Under the pieces are notes generated by a model. The model ran no database searches and had not been told where the DNA came from. It saw only the letters and a list, made by a program, of their open reading frames with translations. This document shows, in pieces, positions 46,001 through 55,630 of a stretch of 64,000 bases of DNA. The translations under genes and the position numbers were made by a program. The stretch covers positions 17,986,001 to 18,050,000 of the forward strand of contig CM042032.1 in assembly GCA_023525975.1 (NCBI GenBank), given 5' to 3'. Each line of letters starts with the position of its first letter. Within the stretch, counting starts at the first letter, position 1. This DNA is from Smallanthus sonchifolius. Its lineage: Eukaryota > Streptophyta > Magnoliopsida > Asterales > Asteraceae.

Positions 46001-46377
46001 CGTGCAAGGCTGCTACTAGATGAATGATTATAAAAAGTGAGCATCGATGAGGGGCATAGCTAATACACATTTTTTCTCTATTCTTGTATGTAACATTTTC
46101 AGGATTGAAGAGCCTAATTTTGCAGCTAAAATCTCAAAAATATGCACTGGTTATATAACCAATATTACATGTTTGAGTTTTCTATAAGAAGCACAAGAAC
46201 TTATACTCACCTTTTGAAGATATGAACAGTGGACCACTCTTGAAAACCTGCAAAATTTATATAATTGTTAGAAGAATACAGATTATCAATGAAAAGCAAT
46301 CAAATTCACGAAGACAATAATACCGTGTTAGAAGCTCCAATTCGGGGACGCGTGAATGCTGTCAATGGAGCAGACAT
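34005..46377 (-). CDS. REN1: Rho GTPase-activating protein of the REN1 type (PH-RhoGAP-coiled coil), 21 exons, 783 aa
   Basis: Exons (high to low): 46377-46324, 46247-46211, 43912-43836, 41583-41513, 41425-41347, 40755-40611, 40358-40239, 40112-40035, 39958-39903, 39469-39400, 38985-38898, 38723-38480, 38082-37867, 37374-37105, 36943-36894, 36735-36675, 36596-36513, 36136-36023, 35638-35469, 35010-34941, 34202-34005. All have GT-AG borders and consistent phases and total 2352 nt. An in-frame TGA lies upstream of the ATG. A PH domain spans residues about 19-125 (FKSGPLFISSKG, KKRWFILTRTSLVF, GREGRAFTLKA). RhoGAP spans about 165-370, with Arg203 in VEGILRQ as the likely arginine finger and VAACMAPLLLRPLL. 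Then come an acidic linker (374-445) and coiled coils (550-720). Family role: it stimulates GTP hydrolysis by ROP/RAC GTPases, in Arabidopsis at the pollen-tube tip. The symbol is by homology. No break is seen. Confidence 0.93.
39545..39850 (+). mobile_element. Au-like SINE in REN1 intron 9
   Basis: Contains the typical block GGGTCTCTCTGGGTGCAGCC, TCTCTACCCCATGGGATAGA, GGTAAGGT, CATCCCACCCTCCCCAGACC (39750-39825) and ends in TGTTTGTTTGTTTG. T-rich 5' part. It is antisense to the host gene. Confidence 0.65.
41567..41890. repeat. 164-bp tandem duplication covering the exon 4 splice acceptor
   Basis: Sequence from CTGAGGAAGTGCACTC (41569 on) through the TAA microsatellite to CAAAGATTTAAAG recurs 164 bp later (41733 on) with few changes. 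The copied part includes, on the minus strand, TTGTTTAG|AGTGCACTTCC, the intron 3 acceptor and about 15 bases of exon 4. The copy lies inside intron 3. Confidence 0.85.
41933..42272 (+). repeat. Solo LTR in REN1 intron 3, TSD AGAAA
   Basis: 340 bp beginning TGTTAGAG and ending CTTAACA, flanked by AGAAA at 41928-41932 and 42273-42277. The inner sequence (AACCACGTAAATCCTGTGTG) resembles Copia LTR U5. No internal region is present, so it is a recombination product. Confidence 0.8.
42467..43716 (+). repeat. Second solo LTR in REN1 intron 3 (split), TSD GTTGT
   Basis: Starts TGGGTTGCG and ends CCTAACA, flanked by GTTGT at 42462-42466 and 43717-43721. About 290 bp belong to it; the rest is the nested element at 42555-43508. 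CTATATAAAC (about 43543) is a plausible TATA box, and AACCACGTTAAATCTCTGTG and a GT microsatellite lie in U5. Confidence 0.65.
42555..43508 (+). mobile_element. Small LTR element nested in the solo LTR, TSD GGGAT
   Basis: 954 bp flanked by GGGAT (42550-42554 and 43509-43513). The 3' LTR is 43323-43508 (TGTTAGATAAG...CTCTAACA), preceded by the polypurine run TTGAGGGGGAG. The 5' LTR matches it for only about 90 bp (42555-42642) before the internal sequence starts, so it is 5'-LTR-truncated. No ORF; either a TRIM or a deleted Copia. Confidence 0.75.
45235..45342. repeat. 53-bp tandem duplication in REN1 intron 2
   Basis: Two almost identical copies of A-run, CAATTTGCAAGCGTCAAATG and the following CATACATCTC, one substitution apart. 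No function is suggested. Confidence 0.75.
45770..45955 (+). mobile_element. Au-like SINE in REN1 intron 2
   Basis: Block GGGTCTCTCTAGAAGCAGCC, TCTCTATCCTCCGGGATAGA, CATCCCACCCTCCACAGACC (45841-45917), then GCTAATGGTGGGATTTTACT and TGGGTCATAC, the usual 3' part of this SINE family. Antisense to the host gene, like the copy in intron 9. Confidence 0.65.
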
Positions 46378-46647
46378 TCTTAGACAGCAAAAGATTCAAA
46401 CATTTGAGATGGATCGAAAAACCAACTACAGTGGTAGGGTAATTAGCCAAGATCTAATTGCGGGTTTCAAATTGGGAAGATGAGAATTGAAAACCCCAGA
46501 AAAGCTAAGAACCCTTGTGTTTGTGTTGGGTTGGATTAGGTAATCATCTGGTCTTCAACAGGAGTCTTAACTTGGACCCGTGATTCGAGGGTAAGTGGTG
46601 GGAGTTACTGTTCACAATGCAACTTTGGAACTAAAAGCTTACATTAT

Positions 46648-47173
46648 CGTGCAAACGAGCCGAGCCGAGCCCGAGCTTGACTAGGCTCGAGCTCGGCTCG
46701 TTTAACTTACTGTGAGCTGGAGCTCGAGCTCGGCTCGATTCGAGCTCTAATTTTGAAGCTCGGGCTCGGCTCGTTGGTAGCTTTACAAGCTCGAGCTCGG
46801 CTCGGGCTCGGCTCGTTTATTATATATTAATTAATTTATATATATTTATAATTATTTTTATATAAATTTTATTATAGTTTTTATATATAACATAATACAT
46901 ATTATTTAATTATATTTATCTTAATTTTATATATACTATATATTATTATTATTTTATAAATATATTAAAAACATTATATAAATAAAAGGCTCGTTAAGGC
47001 TCGCGAGCCGGCTCGAGCTCGATAAGTGAAGTTCGGGCTCGGGCTCGTTTAATAAACAAGCTTATTCTTAGGCTCGAGCTCGGCTCGAGCTCGTTTAAGC
47101 TCGGCTCGTTTCGAGCTTTTTAACGAGCCGATCTCGAGTAGCTCGCGAGCAGCTCGGCTCGTTTGCACCCCTA
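46648..47173. mobile_element. Inverted-repeat element built of CTCGAG/GCTCGGCTCG motifs
   Basis: The ends GTGCAAACGAGCCGAGC (46649 on) and GCTCGGCTCGTTTGCAC (to 47168) are perfect inverted copies. ATTAT stands on both sides (46643-46647, 47174-47178) as a possible duplication. Both arms, roughly 160-180 bp, consist of degenerate GAGCTCGGCTCG repeats around an A/T-rich core (46810-46990). No ORF; a MITE-like element about 270 bp upstream of the REN1 start codon. Confidence 0.7.
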
Positions 47174-47277
47174 ATTATCAGTCCCTCATGTTATCTTTTT
47201 TTTTTCCTTTTTTTTTAAGAAGTAAATTTCATGCTGAAAGTTCATCCCATGAATTTCTGATTATCATCTGTACTATA

Positions 47278-49525
47278 TCTATCTTACCTAATAAATAAAA
47301 AATATTTTTGGACACGTGGCGTTATTATAGAGATGCTATAATTCTGTCCCCCTCAATCTAAAACCCGTTTAATCCCTAACGCGGATCTAATACCCGATTC
47401 GACAACCCTCTTTTGACCCATCTGCCTTTTCTCCTCCTTTCTTGCAATTGCGTATTCCCTAATCCAAAACCCTAACGAACCCCCTCCCCCCATAATCGAC
47501 GGCACCACTGATCATCATCTGTGCAAAGGTTAGTTTATGTTTCTTTTTGTAATATTTGATTCCTTGATTTTGCAATATTCATCTTCCTCATTCATCTATT
47601 TTCCGTTTAGGTTTTTCCAATCCTTTAATAACGAAATTCGCAATCAAGGTCGGTATCTACAACACTCATTCTTATTTTGTATTACTTTATTTCAATAATC
47701 ATCTTTCACCATTCTTATTTTTGACCGATTAGGCTTCATCTTCACCATTATTATTTTTTATTGAATCTGTTGTTTGTTTATTGAATCAAGGATTTGTTGA
47801 GAATATATTTGTTGATTTAGTTACAAACAGTTTTTGGTTCTCCACTTGTAGATTTAGTTACAAACAGTTTATCAGAGCAGCTTTACTGTTGCACTTAGTA
47901 GGTTAATTAATTTTGTTATTCACTGTTGGGATTTTTTGCTACTTTTTGTTAATCTCATCAGTATAGATATCCTATTTATCCTGATTCTTTTCCCAATACG
48001 AATTTAAAGGATAGACGAAAAAATAGGCAACAATTTTCTTTGGTAGATTGGACTTTATGTTATGCAACTGTAGTGCGATTGTGCGAAGAGGATAACAAGA
48101 TGAAAATGTAAAAAAAAAAAAAGAGTTTTTTTTTGCCAAATTTGTTATTTATCAAATGATTTCTGGAGACATTGTGCTTTTAGCAGTAGTAAGTATCAGA
48201 TTAGCAAGATTTTGTAATGTAATATCTTTTAATCGTAGGTCATACATTAGAACCACAGTGTTCTAGCGTTCCATTGGTTGAATTTCTTTTCTTCAAAACG
48301 ATGCTTCTGACTGTATTTGTTGTCATTGTTATTACTATAACTTTTATAAAATTATAGGTTTGAATATCTGTTCATCACATTAGATCTTTTTCGTTTAAAA
48401 TCTATTATAACTTATTTGTATATTTGGCCTGTTGTGGTTATGGATGTGGCACTTCATGATTGTGTGTTTGTATAAAATAGACAAAAAAACGTTTGCCACT
48501 TAAGTCAGCCGAATCCATTTTGACCGTATCGAAAATGGCATGTTTAAGCCCGAACCCATTTTGATCTGTTACCCAACCTTTCCCGCCTCCCCCACCCCAC
48601 CCAATCATTATTTACTTTTTTTATTTTTTTCTTCTCTTGAAGGTTATAAGGGTAAAGTGGTCTCCACATGCGACAGAATAGATTGTTTTTGAGCTCCTAT
48701 ATAGTTACCACAAAACAAGTAACCCCTTTTTTCTCATGGAAATTACTGTATTTTCCTTTTGTGAATGCCCATATTTATTTATTTTTATTTTTTTTTAACG
48801 GCAATTTGGATCACTGACGGGCCACTGACCCACCCGATCATCTCCACCACCCTCAGGAGGAAACCCACTATAGGTGAGAAAATCCTCTGGCCCAACCTGG
48901 AACCTCTTTTTTGTCACAACTGGGACTTGAATCTAAGACACTCCCATTTTAATGAAGTTTTGGGTACCTCACCTCAACTACTTGGGCTGAAGATCATTGG
49001 CGCCCATATTTATTAAAAAAAAAGATTGATGATATTACAGTTCAAAATATTACCTATATTTTATCATTCTTGAAGGGTATTTTTAATAATTTATGTTTGT
49101 TTTAGGGTCGTTTTGTTGATGCGTTACTTCGAGAACTAGCTGGAGTAGTTGGTGTTTACTAGAGGATCTTTGTTCATGTTTTTGATTTTGTTAACAAAAT
49201 TATGTTTTTTGTATTAATCTTTTAATTTCCAAAATAAATCTCAAAGTAGAAGTGCTGAAGATGCTTCAAAAGAAACCAGAACACCAAGGCCTCGGCCTAC
49301 GGTAAGCCTTCAAATTTAATTTGTCAGGGAGTTGTGTTTTCCATGTTCTTGGAAGATTGTCTCTTTTTGCTGGCCATTGATGACTCTAAAGGATATAACG
49401 TTACATTGTTTTATAATTTGAAGGCGGATGTTCGGAAATATTGTTTTATAGTTCTTAAATCCTTATTATTATGTATATAACATTACATTATTTAACCCGT
49501 GTAATACACGGGTTTCTAACCTAGT
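47278..49525 (+). mobile_element. Non-autonomous Helitron 1
   Basis: The 5' end is taken at TCTATCTTACC (47278), close to the TCTTACC start. The 3' end has the stem CCCGTGTAATACACGGG (49497-49513) and, about 8 bases later, CTAGT (49521-49525). No Rep or helicase coding. Gene-like pieces inside (47400-47560 with CCCTAAC-rich leader style, 49100-49160, 49260-49305) could be captured exons, but I cannot name a donor. Confidence 0.65.
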
Positions 49526-49878
49526 AATATAATAAATAAAAATTTCTCATGCCACGTGTCGCCTTCATAATCATTCTTATTAATCTTTTTCCGCCTCTCT
49601 CTCTTATTAAATACACATTTATCTTATCAATAATAATATATTTTAAAGAAATTACTAATTATACTAATAAAACATATTTATTTTAAATTATCTCTTATTA
49701 TAATAAAAAACTTTGAAATCTAATTACCTGCTTATGTTTTCAATCAAATAGTAAATGAAAGTCCAAGTACATTGAATAGTAATTAATGTATTTTTGAAAC
49801 CTAGTTATATATTAATTTTTACATATTTTTTTATTTTGTTTTCTATTGTTAGTATATGTAATAAATTTTCCACCTATA

Positions 49879-49912
<34 letters not shown>

Positions 49913-49972
49913 TTAAGAATTTTATGTATTGATATTTTTTCACCATGTGTAATACACAGGTTCTAAGCTAGT
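49526..49972 (+). mobile_element. Non-autonomous Helitron 2, head-to-tail with Helitron 1
   Basis: Starts with AATAAATAAAAATTTC... and a GCCACGTGTCGCC motif that parallels the 5' region of Helitron 1 (GGACACGTGGCG). It ends with a stem of the same family (GTGTAATACAC) and CTAGT at 49968-49972. A TA run lies near 49884-49908. No ORF. Confidence 0.6.
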
Positions 49973-50117
49973 ATGTAATAATTATAAGGTAGACCTTCTA
50001 ATCACAAAACTTTTAACTACATGTAAATCAGTAAAAGTATTACCATCCCTGTTAAAGAGGGAAGCAAGTGAATAGTAGCATCTACCGATCAGTTTCTGGT
50101 TCCTTTTTTTAGGATTT

Positions 50118-51314
50118 GTAATTTAACTATAGTTCAAATTGCAAATATTATCATTTGGCTTCAATAATTACACTGAACGTCCTTTTTTTTAAAACATTTG
50201 CAGAGTTTAAGTCCTTTCCACTAACCTCATTCAAAAATCTTGTTAAGTCTAGTCATGTGCCCTTCATATGAGGGGCATTTACGTCTTTTTACCTCTCTTA
50301 TATAAACCTAAACTCAAACTCTCTCTACTCTCTTGCCTCTCTATCTTGCGGATACCAGATTATTAGAGAAATTGAGTTTCGATTTCAGTTATCCGTTAAG
50401 ACCGCTACCGGATCCGAATGCGTACCCATCTCCACCACTCTACCTTTCACCATAACAACAATAGTATCTGAATGCACCACCATCGAAAGCCTATGCACAA
50501 CCGTAATCTGCGTCGTCTGCACCCCACCGACGCCACTCCGATTAATCGATTCCATCGCACTCACCACAGCTCTCTCCGACTCCACATCAAGAGCACTCGT
50601 CGCCTCATAAAGAAGCGTGATCACCAGGCTCTTTAACAAACTCCTCGCAATCGCAATCCTCTATTTCTGCCCGCCGGAAAGCTGACACCCCTTCTCTCCG
50701 ACCACCGTATCATACCCTTCCGGCAAATTTCTCACAAATTCATGGATATTCGCCTCTTTCGAAACCTCAAAAGATTCACTTTCCGTAGCCGTTTCATTCC
50801 CGTAGCAGATATTATCCCTAATCGATCCGCTAAACAGCAACGGATCTTGTTGCACTAACCCTACCTGCTTCCATAAGTTCGTCAAATTATACTATGTTAT
50901 ATCCCTCCCGTCGATTAATATCATTCCGTTTGACGAAAGACAGAATCGTAAAACTAGGGCTAAAACTGACGACTACCCGGCCCCACTTGGCCCAACGAGG
51001 GCCAATTTTGACCCGGATTCGACCCGAAGGCTGAAATTGTCGAGTATCTTCACCTCCGGTCGTAACGGATAACTGAAACCGAAACTCAATTTCTCCAATA
51101 ATCTGGTATCCGCATGAGAGAGAGGCAAGAAAGTAGAGAGAATGGGTAAAAAGACGTGGGGCACATGACCAAACGTAACATAATTTTTGGATGCAGTTAG
51201 TTGAAAGGACTTAAATTGTGCAAATATTTCAAAAAAGGGACGTCGAGTGTAATTATTAAAGTCAAATGACAATAATTACAATTTGAACTATAAATGATAC
51301 AATTTATAATTTAC
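50118..51314 (-). mobile_element. Pack-MULE-like long-TIR element carrying an ABCB fragment
   Basis: The left arm (50118-about 50397) and right arm (about 51066-51314) are inverted copies of each other over some 250-280 bp. Examples are GCGGATACCAGATTATT, GAGAAATTGAGTTTCG and GTTATCCGTTA, each present in opposite orientation at the two sides. The right arm has a deletion of about 35 bp. Long TIRs enclosing a cellular gene fragment and no transposase are the hallmark of Pack-MULEs. A 9-bp target duplication was not identified. Confidence 0.7.
50400..51110 (-). pseudogene. ABCB-type ABC transporter nucleotide-binding domain fragment, broken
   Basis: On the minus strand, in order: FSYPLRPEVKILDNFSL; Walker A GPSGAG followed by TAG where the catalytic Lys codon is expected (50973-50975); Q-loop GLVQQDPLLFSGSI; NLPEGYDTVVGEKG; signature LSGGQK followed by TAG; Walker B TLLYEATSALD with Tyr replacing Asp; and H-loop ITVVHRLS. 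It ends at GTHSD. One intronless nucleotide-binding domain without any membrane domain shows a captured piece of an ABCB (MDR-type) exporter gene. The two stops and the lost Walker residues rule out ATPase activity. It sits between the inverted arms of the Pack-MULE-like element. Confidence 0.88.
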
Positions 51315-51399
51315 TCCGATTTTTAACTTGATACCAAAGCCCAAACCCACGAACTCGATGGGCTAAATAAGAACTGTGGTGCACGAGCAATCTGATTTC

Positions 51400-53070
51400 G
51401 AAGCGAGTGAGAGAAGAACAAAAAGACAGAAATATTACGTTCCATAAAGTCAGAAGATTTGCAAACCCTATCGACCAAAAAACAAAAACCCTAACGAATC
51501 TTCATAGGCGCTGCGTTTGCCCCCAATTTTCTTCATTTCGATTCAGGACTAGCGGTGGTGAGTTAATCTACTGGTTTGTTTTCATCATTCGACTTTTTCT
51601 CAATTCTTTGACCGTTTCTGTGCAATTTGAAGGTTAATTGTTGTATTTTTGTTTCTAATCGCTGAATCTTAGTGAAATGAAGCTGTTAGAGAGATACGCA
51701 TGATAGAAAATAAATGTTTCATGTACGGAAACTCTCAAGTTATCATCAGAACTTATACCTTGACATTGAATCCATTTTAACATAGAAATGTGTTGTTATT
51801 GGCCTTAAAATTTGATAGCTGCCATTATTATTGTGAAGGCATAGAGTGTGGTTGTGTTCTTTGTAATTTGGGTGTAAGATAATGTAGTTCGAGTTTCAAG
51901 TAGGATCTTTACTGTCAGTTCTTCAACATCCTTTTGTTTATTGTGGTAATATCCAGGATACTTCATTTGATAATTGATAACCAGTGATATGCCTTCCGTT
52001 TTTGCATTGGAGTGATGGCTGATGAATGTTAGTCTATGTTTTTTTTTGAAAAACTTGTGATGTTAATCTAGCCCCAGCAGTCTTCATATTCGTGTTGCTT
52101 ACTTTACATGATCTGAAACTCTGTAGAAACATACAAAAGGTTCAGATTTTTGGTATTTCTTTCACTGGGATTGAACATCCACGCCATTTTTAAGCTTGAT
52201 TTGCTCTTCTTCAGACTCGGTTCTATTTTAGTTTGGAGAATTAAGGTCCCTCTTGCGTTTGAACCAATAGATTGTGTATTATGTTTACTTGAGCTTCTAC
52301 CAAGACCATAATGATGATGGTAAATATCATGTCTCGACTTTCTTGGTGATGCGGCAACTTTGGTATTAGAATTGGTACCTGCCCGTCTATGTTGCTGAAA
52401 TCCAATCTGTAAGAGTTGGACTAATATTTTTCTTGCCATTATTATGGTCCTTCCAGTTTGTATTACCTTTGCTAATTGTTTTTTTGTACCAAACAAGAGA
52501 ATGTTCTACGCATGGGATGCCCGATGCTGAATTATGAATAGGACTCCCTTACTCTTATTTGCATTTTCATAGTCCAGTTTGGTCTATGGGAATTCAAGCC
52601 TAGCAGTATCAAACTTTGAATTTGTGTGATTTTAGTGTTTGGGTTGAAACTTTTTCTGATTGTTCAACTTTTGTTTTATGTTACAGTGGTTACTAAAGTT
52701 ATTTCTACGCCTAATTTCTTCTTATGATTATGTGCTTAAGAAGGAACTTGCCTGGTACAAAAGATTCAAAAGTCTATTGTTTTGTGTTATTTTCAGAAGT
52801 ACTGGCGTTAATAGTTATGCTTGCAATGATCACACATTATATGTATTGCACATGCATGTACATACATTAATATAATTATTGTACCCAAGTAGTTTTCAAC
52901 TTACAAATGGTTATGAGTTATGACTGCGTAAGAATGTAACTCGTTGACATATGAACATTCAAATCATTTTCTTGAGGTGTTAGATCTTATAAATATTGGC
53001 TGTGTGGCAGCTCTTTTTATCTCTAGTCTTGTACGGGTATGTGAACAAGAAAAAATTATTAACATTGCAG
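51400..53070 (+). other. 5' UTR exon and 5' UTR intron of the UBA-domain gene
   Basis: Leader sequence from about 51400 ends at donor AGCGGTG|GTGAGT (51557/51558). The acceptor ACATTGCAG is at 53070, so the intron is about 1.5 kb. The leader contains AAACCCTA twice (telo-box-like, near 51463 and 51484), common in plant housekeeping leaders. No TATA box is evident. Confidence 0.7.
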
Positions 53071-53086
53071 GTAACTGGAACTAGAA

Positions 53087-54946
53087 ATGTCTCCTTCTAG
53101 GTCAAAGTCAAAGGAAAAAATGACAGTCGGGAAAGAGTCAGTGAAGCCTTCTACCAAACCCACAACAAGTGCAAGTACTGGTGGTGGTGTTCCCGCTAGC
53201 GGTTACAATCCACTTTTGGGGACCTTCCATACACTTGAGACATCACCGGTTTCTTCTGTTCCACCTGTTCATGTCAATGGTCGATTCCGTGATATTGATG
53301 ATGTGGATGATCCTAGTGGCAATTCTGTTGGTATAGTGGTTGAATACGATTGCGTGTCTAACAACGGTAGCTGTTCAGGTGAGTCCGAAGATCCAAAAGA
53401 CAAACCATCTCAAGGGCCCACCCGCCAGGAGGCTAATTCTGGAGTGGATATTGACAAACGAGAAAAAATCCGTCAAAAGAATGAGAAAAAGCATCAGAGG
53501 CAAAAAGAGAGACGGGCCCAGGAACTGCACGAACGTTGCTGTGGGTATTTAATGTCAAGAAAACTAGAAGCACTGGCTCAACAGCTTGTAGCAATGGGTT
53601 TTCCTTCAGAACGCGCAACAATGGCTCTTATTTTAAATGAAGGAAAATTAGAGGAATCAGTAGCGTGGTTGTTTGAAGGAGGCAAAGATTCGGTCAACCA
53701 AAAAGAGCCTAAGTTTGACAATGGGGGTGGTGGTAACTTGAAAGTTGACATATCACAGGAGCTTGCTCAAATTGCTGACATGGAAGTGAAGTTCAAATGC
53801 TCAAAACAGGAGGTTGAACGAGTGGCGGTTGCCTGTGAGGGTGACCTTGAAAAGGCAGCAGATAATTTGTTTAAACTCCAAAAGCCTGACCCGCCAAAGC
53901 CTGAGGAAACCGGTGATCCTGTAAAACCTTCGGTCAGTATTACTCAGACTTCAAAGGTACGATCAAAGCAGAATCCATCATCAGGAGCCATGTCTATACA
54001 GCAGAAAGCTGATCACAGAGATATCAGTTACCCAACCATGGCTGTTACAACAACAGGACGATCATTAGCAGAATCTCCTGGTGTAAAAAATATACAGATG
54101 CTGAAGAAAGTTCTGCCTGCTCCAATTGTAGAAAAAATGTGGGCGGTAGGTGGCATGCAGGCGGCACCACCGCCACTCAAAACAGAAACACAGTGTACGA
54201 ATGGTGAGAATGCATTGAAGAACCTTCAGATCGGGTCAGTAAGGGAACCAGTTACAATGATGCAGCGGCTACAAGCTAGGCATTCACAAACTACAAATAT
54301 GAGCTCGTCACCATCTTCTTCATCAGGATTTTATGTTTCTGACTGGAAATTTAACGGTATGGTTGAACCTGTACATCCAAATGGGGTCCATAGCACGCAA
54401 AGCTTTAACACCCCAACCTATGGAGGTAACCACCAGTTCCATTATCAACCTCACCATGTCCCTACCAGTGGCCTAATTGACCATCATGGTGGTCAACCAC
54501 CAGTTGCTACAAACCATTTGAATAACAGTGGTATGTTGAACAGCAGAATGGTGAGCTCCACTCTTCTGTCGGCTGCTACTTCTCTAGGACTGTTCTCTGG
54601 TTTCGGTTCAAATGGAGCTTCAGGACCGTCTCATGTAGATTGGAACGGTGACTGGTCATCACAGTCTGACTACACCAACATAGATTGGAGTTTAAACCGG
54701 CTTCCTTCTCCAGCAAGCAGCGCGTTAAGACCAAATGGCTTATGGATGGGTGCAGGCTCTTCACCTGGTAAGAGTGTGGTGAGGCCGGGTATTATAGCCA
54801 ATGGGAATAGTAGTATGTCAATAGGAGGGGTGGGGGTTGGTGGTTCTGAAGCATCTGGTGGTGGTTCGCGTGAATGGGCATCTCCTTTCGAGGAGAAAGA
54901 CTTGTTCAGTTTACCCCGACGGTTTGTTTCTTCACCCTCTCTCTAG
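53087..54946 (+). CDS. UBA-domain protein (ubiquitin-associated/EF1B-like), 619 aa
   Basis: An uninterrupted coding exon. ATG 53087 lies 17 bases after the acceptor, with in-frame TAA at 53072-53074 just upstream, so the start is secure. After a Ser/Thr-rich N-terminus come a basic helix (DKREKIRQKNEKKHQRQKER, about residues 123-143), UBA 1 (about 156-197, with MGFPSERATMAL and WLFEGG) and UBA 2-like (about 223-265, ending LEKAADNLFKLQ). The rest is low-complexity, rich in Ser, Gly, Asn and Pro, with WNGDW and a conserved-looking C-terminus SREWASPFEEKDLFSLPRRF. UBA domains bind ubiquitin. The plant family annotated ubiquitin-associated/translation elongation factor EF1B-like fits; the exact cellular role is unknown to me. 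Confidence 0.9.
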   Translation: MSPSRSKSKEKMTVGKESVKPSTKPTTSASTGGGVPASGYNPLLGTFHTLETSPVSSVPPVHVNGRFRDIDDVDDPSGNSVGIVVEYDCVSNNGSCSGESEDPKDKPSQGPTRQEANSGVDIDKREKIRQKNEKKHQRQKERRAQELHERCCGYLMSRKLEALAQQLVAMGFPSERATMALILNEGKLEESVAWLFEGGKDSVNQKEPKFDNGGGGNLKVDISQELAQIADMEVKFKCSKQEVERVAVACEGDLEKAADNLFKLQKPDPPKPEETGDPVKPSVSITQTSKVRSKQNPSSGAMSIQQKADHRDISYPTMAVTTTGRSLAESPGVKNIQMLKKVLPAPIVEKMWAVGGMQAAPPPLKTETQCTNGENALKNLQIGSVREPVTMMQRLQARHSQTTNMSSSPSSSSGFYVSDWKFNGMVEPVHPNGVHSTQSFNTPTYGGNHQFHYQPHHVPTSGLIDHHGGQPPVATNHLNNSGMLNSRMVSSTLLSAATSLGLFSGFGSNGASGPSHVDWNGDWSSQSDYTNIDWSLNRLPSPASSALRPNGLWMGAGSSPGKSVVRPGIIANGNSSMSIGGVGVGGSEASGGGSREWASPFEEKDLFSLPRRFVSSPSL

Positions 54947-55499
54947 TCGATACGACTAGGAGAGGGAGTTTGAAAAGAATAAGAAAAAGAAAGTGAATTA
55001 ATTAAAATTAAAAGAGAATGTGGTTGTTTTTCTTAATGATGCTGCCTCCCAACTTGCTTTGTTTTTGGTTAAGCTTAATTCCATACTTCAGCACAATCAT
55101 TTGGTTTGGTGAAGTAGCCTTTAAAGCAACTAAACCTGGCTATGAACTACTCCACCATTACCTTTATCATATTACTACTCTAAAGTTATTAATTTACACC
55201 TAGATCATAAAGGTCAGTATAACAATTGGATTAAATGACCTAGTTCTTTTTAACTTTTAAATTTTGATATAAAGTATCCAAACTAAGTTTACATTTAACA
55301 CTCTTTAAAGTTTATAAAAATAAAGGGTTAATCATCGTAGGTCGACCTCACCTGTTTAGCTAAATGTGTTAGGATTAAACTTGAACTCACAAATTTTATG
55401 TAGATACTAGTGGTTGAAACTCAAATATATACGTATTTTCTTCAAGAATTTTACATTTGCAACTTTCAAGTACGAATATAGAGAGATGGTGAAAATTTG
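54947..55499 (+). other. 3' UTR of the UBA gene and flank
   Basis: Sequence after the stop is A/T-rich, with AATTAAAATTAAAAGAG near 55000 but no canonical AATAAA that I would choose. Beyond about 55200 I see nothing coding. Confidence 0.4.
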
Positions 55500-55630
55500 T
55501 GAAATGCGTATGGATTAGAGGTTTTCAAAAAACCGGTTTCAAAACCGACCTGAGTATATAGAACGAAACCGGTTTTAGTCAAACCGATCTGAAACCCGGT
55601 CCAAACCGCAGGTTTAGGATAGGTTTTGCT
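55500..55630. repeat. Cluster of AACCGGTTT palindromic motifs
   Basis: AAACCGGTTTC, GAAACCGGTTTT, AACCCGGTCC and related motifs occur within 110 bp. Such clusters mark the ends of some plant hAT-type MITEs, but I could not find the partner end or a target duplication. Confidence 0.35.

Noticed and set aside
50385..51272. Functional ABC transporter gene
   Set aside because: Only one nucleotide-binding domain, two stops at catalytic motifs, no membrane domain, enclosed in inverted repeats.
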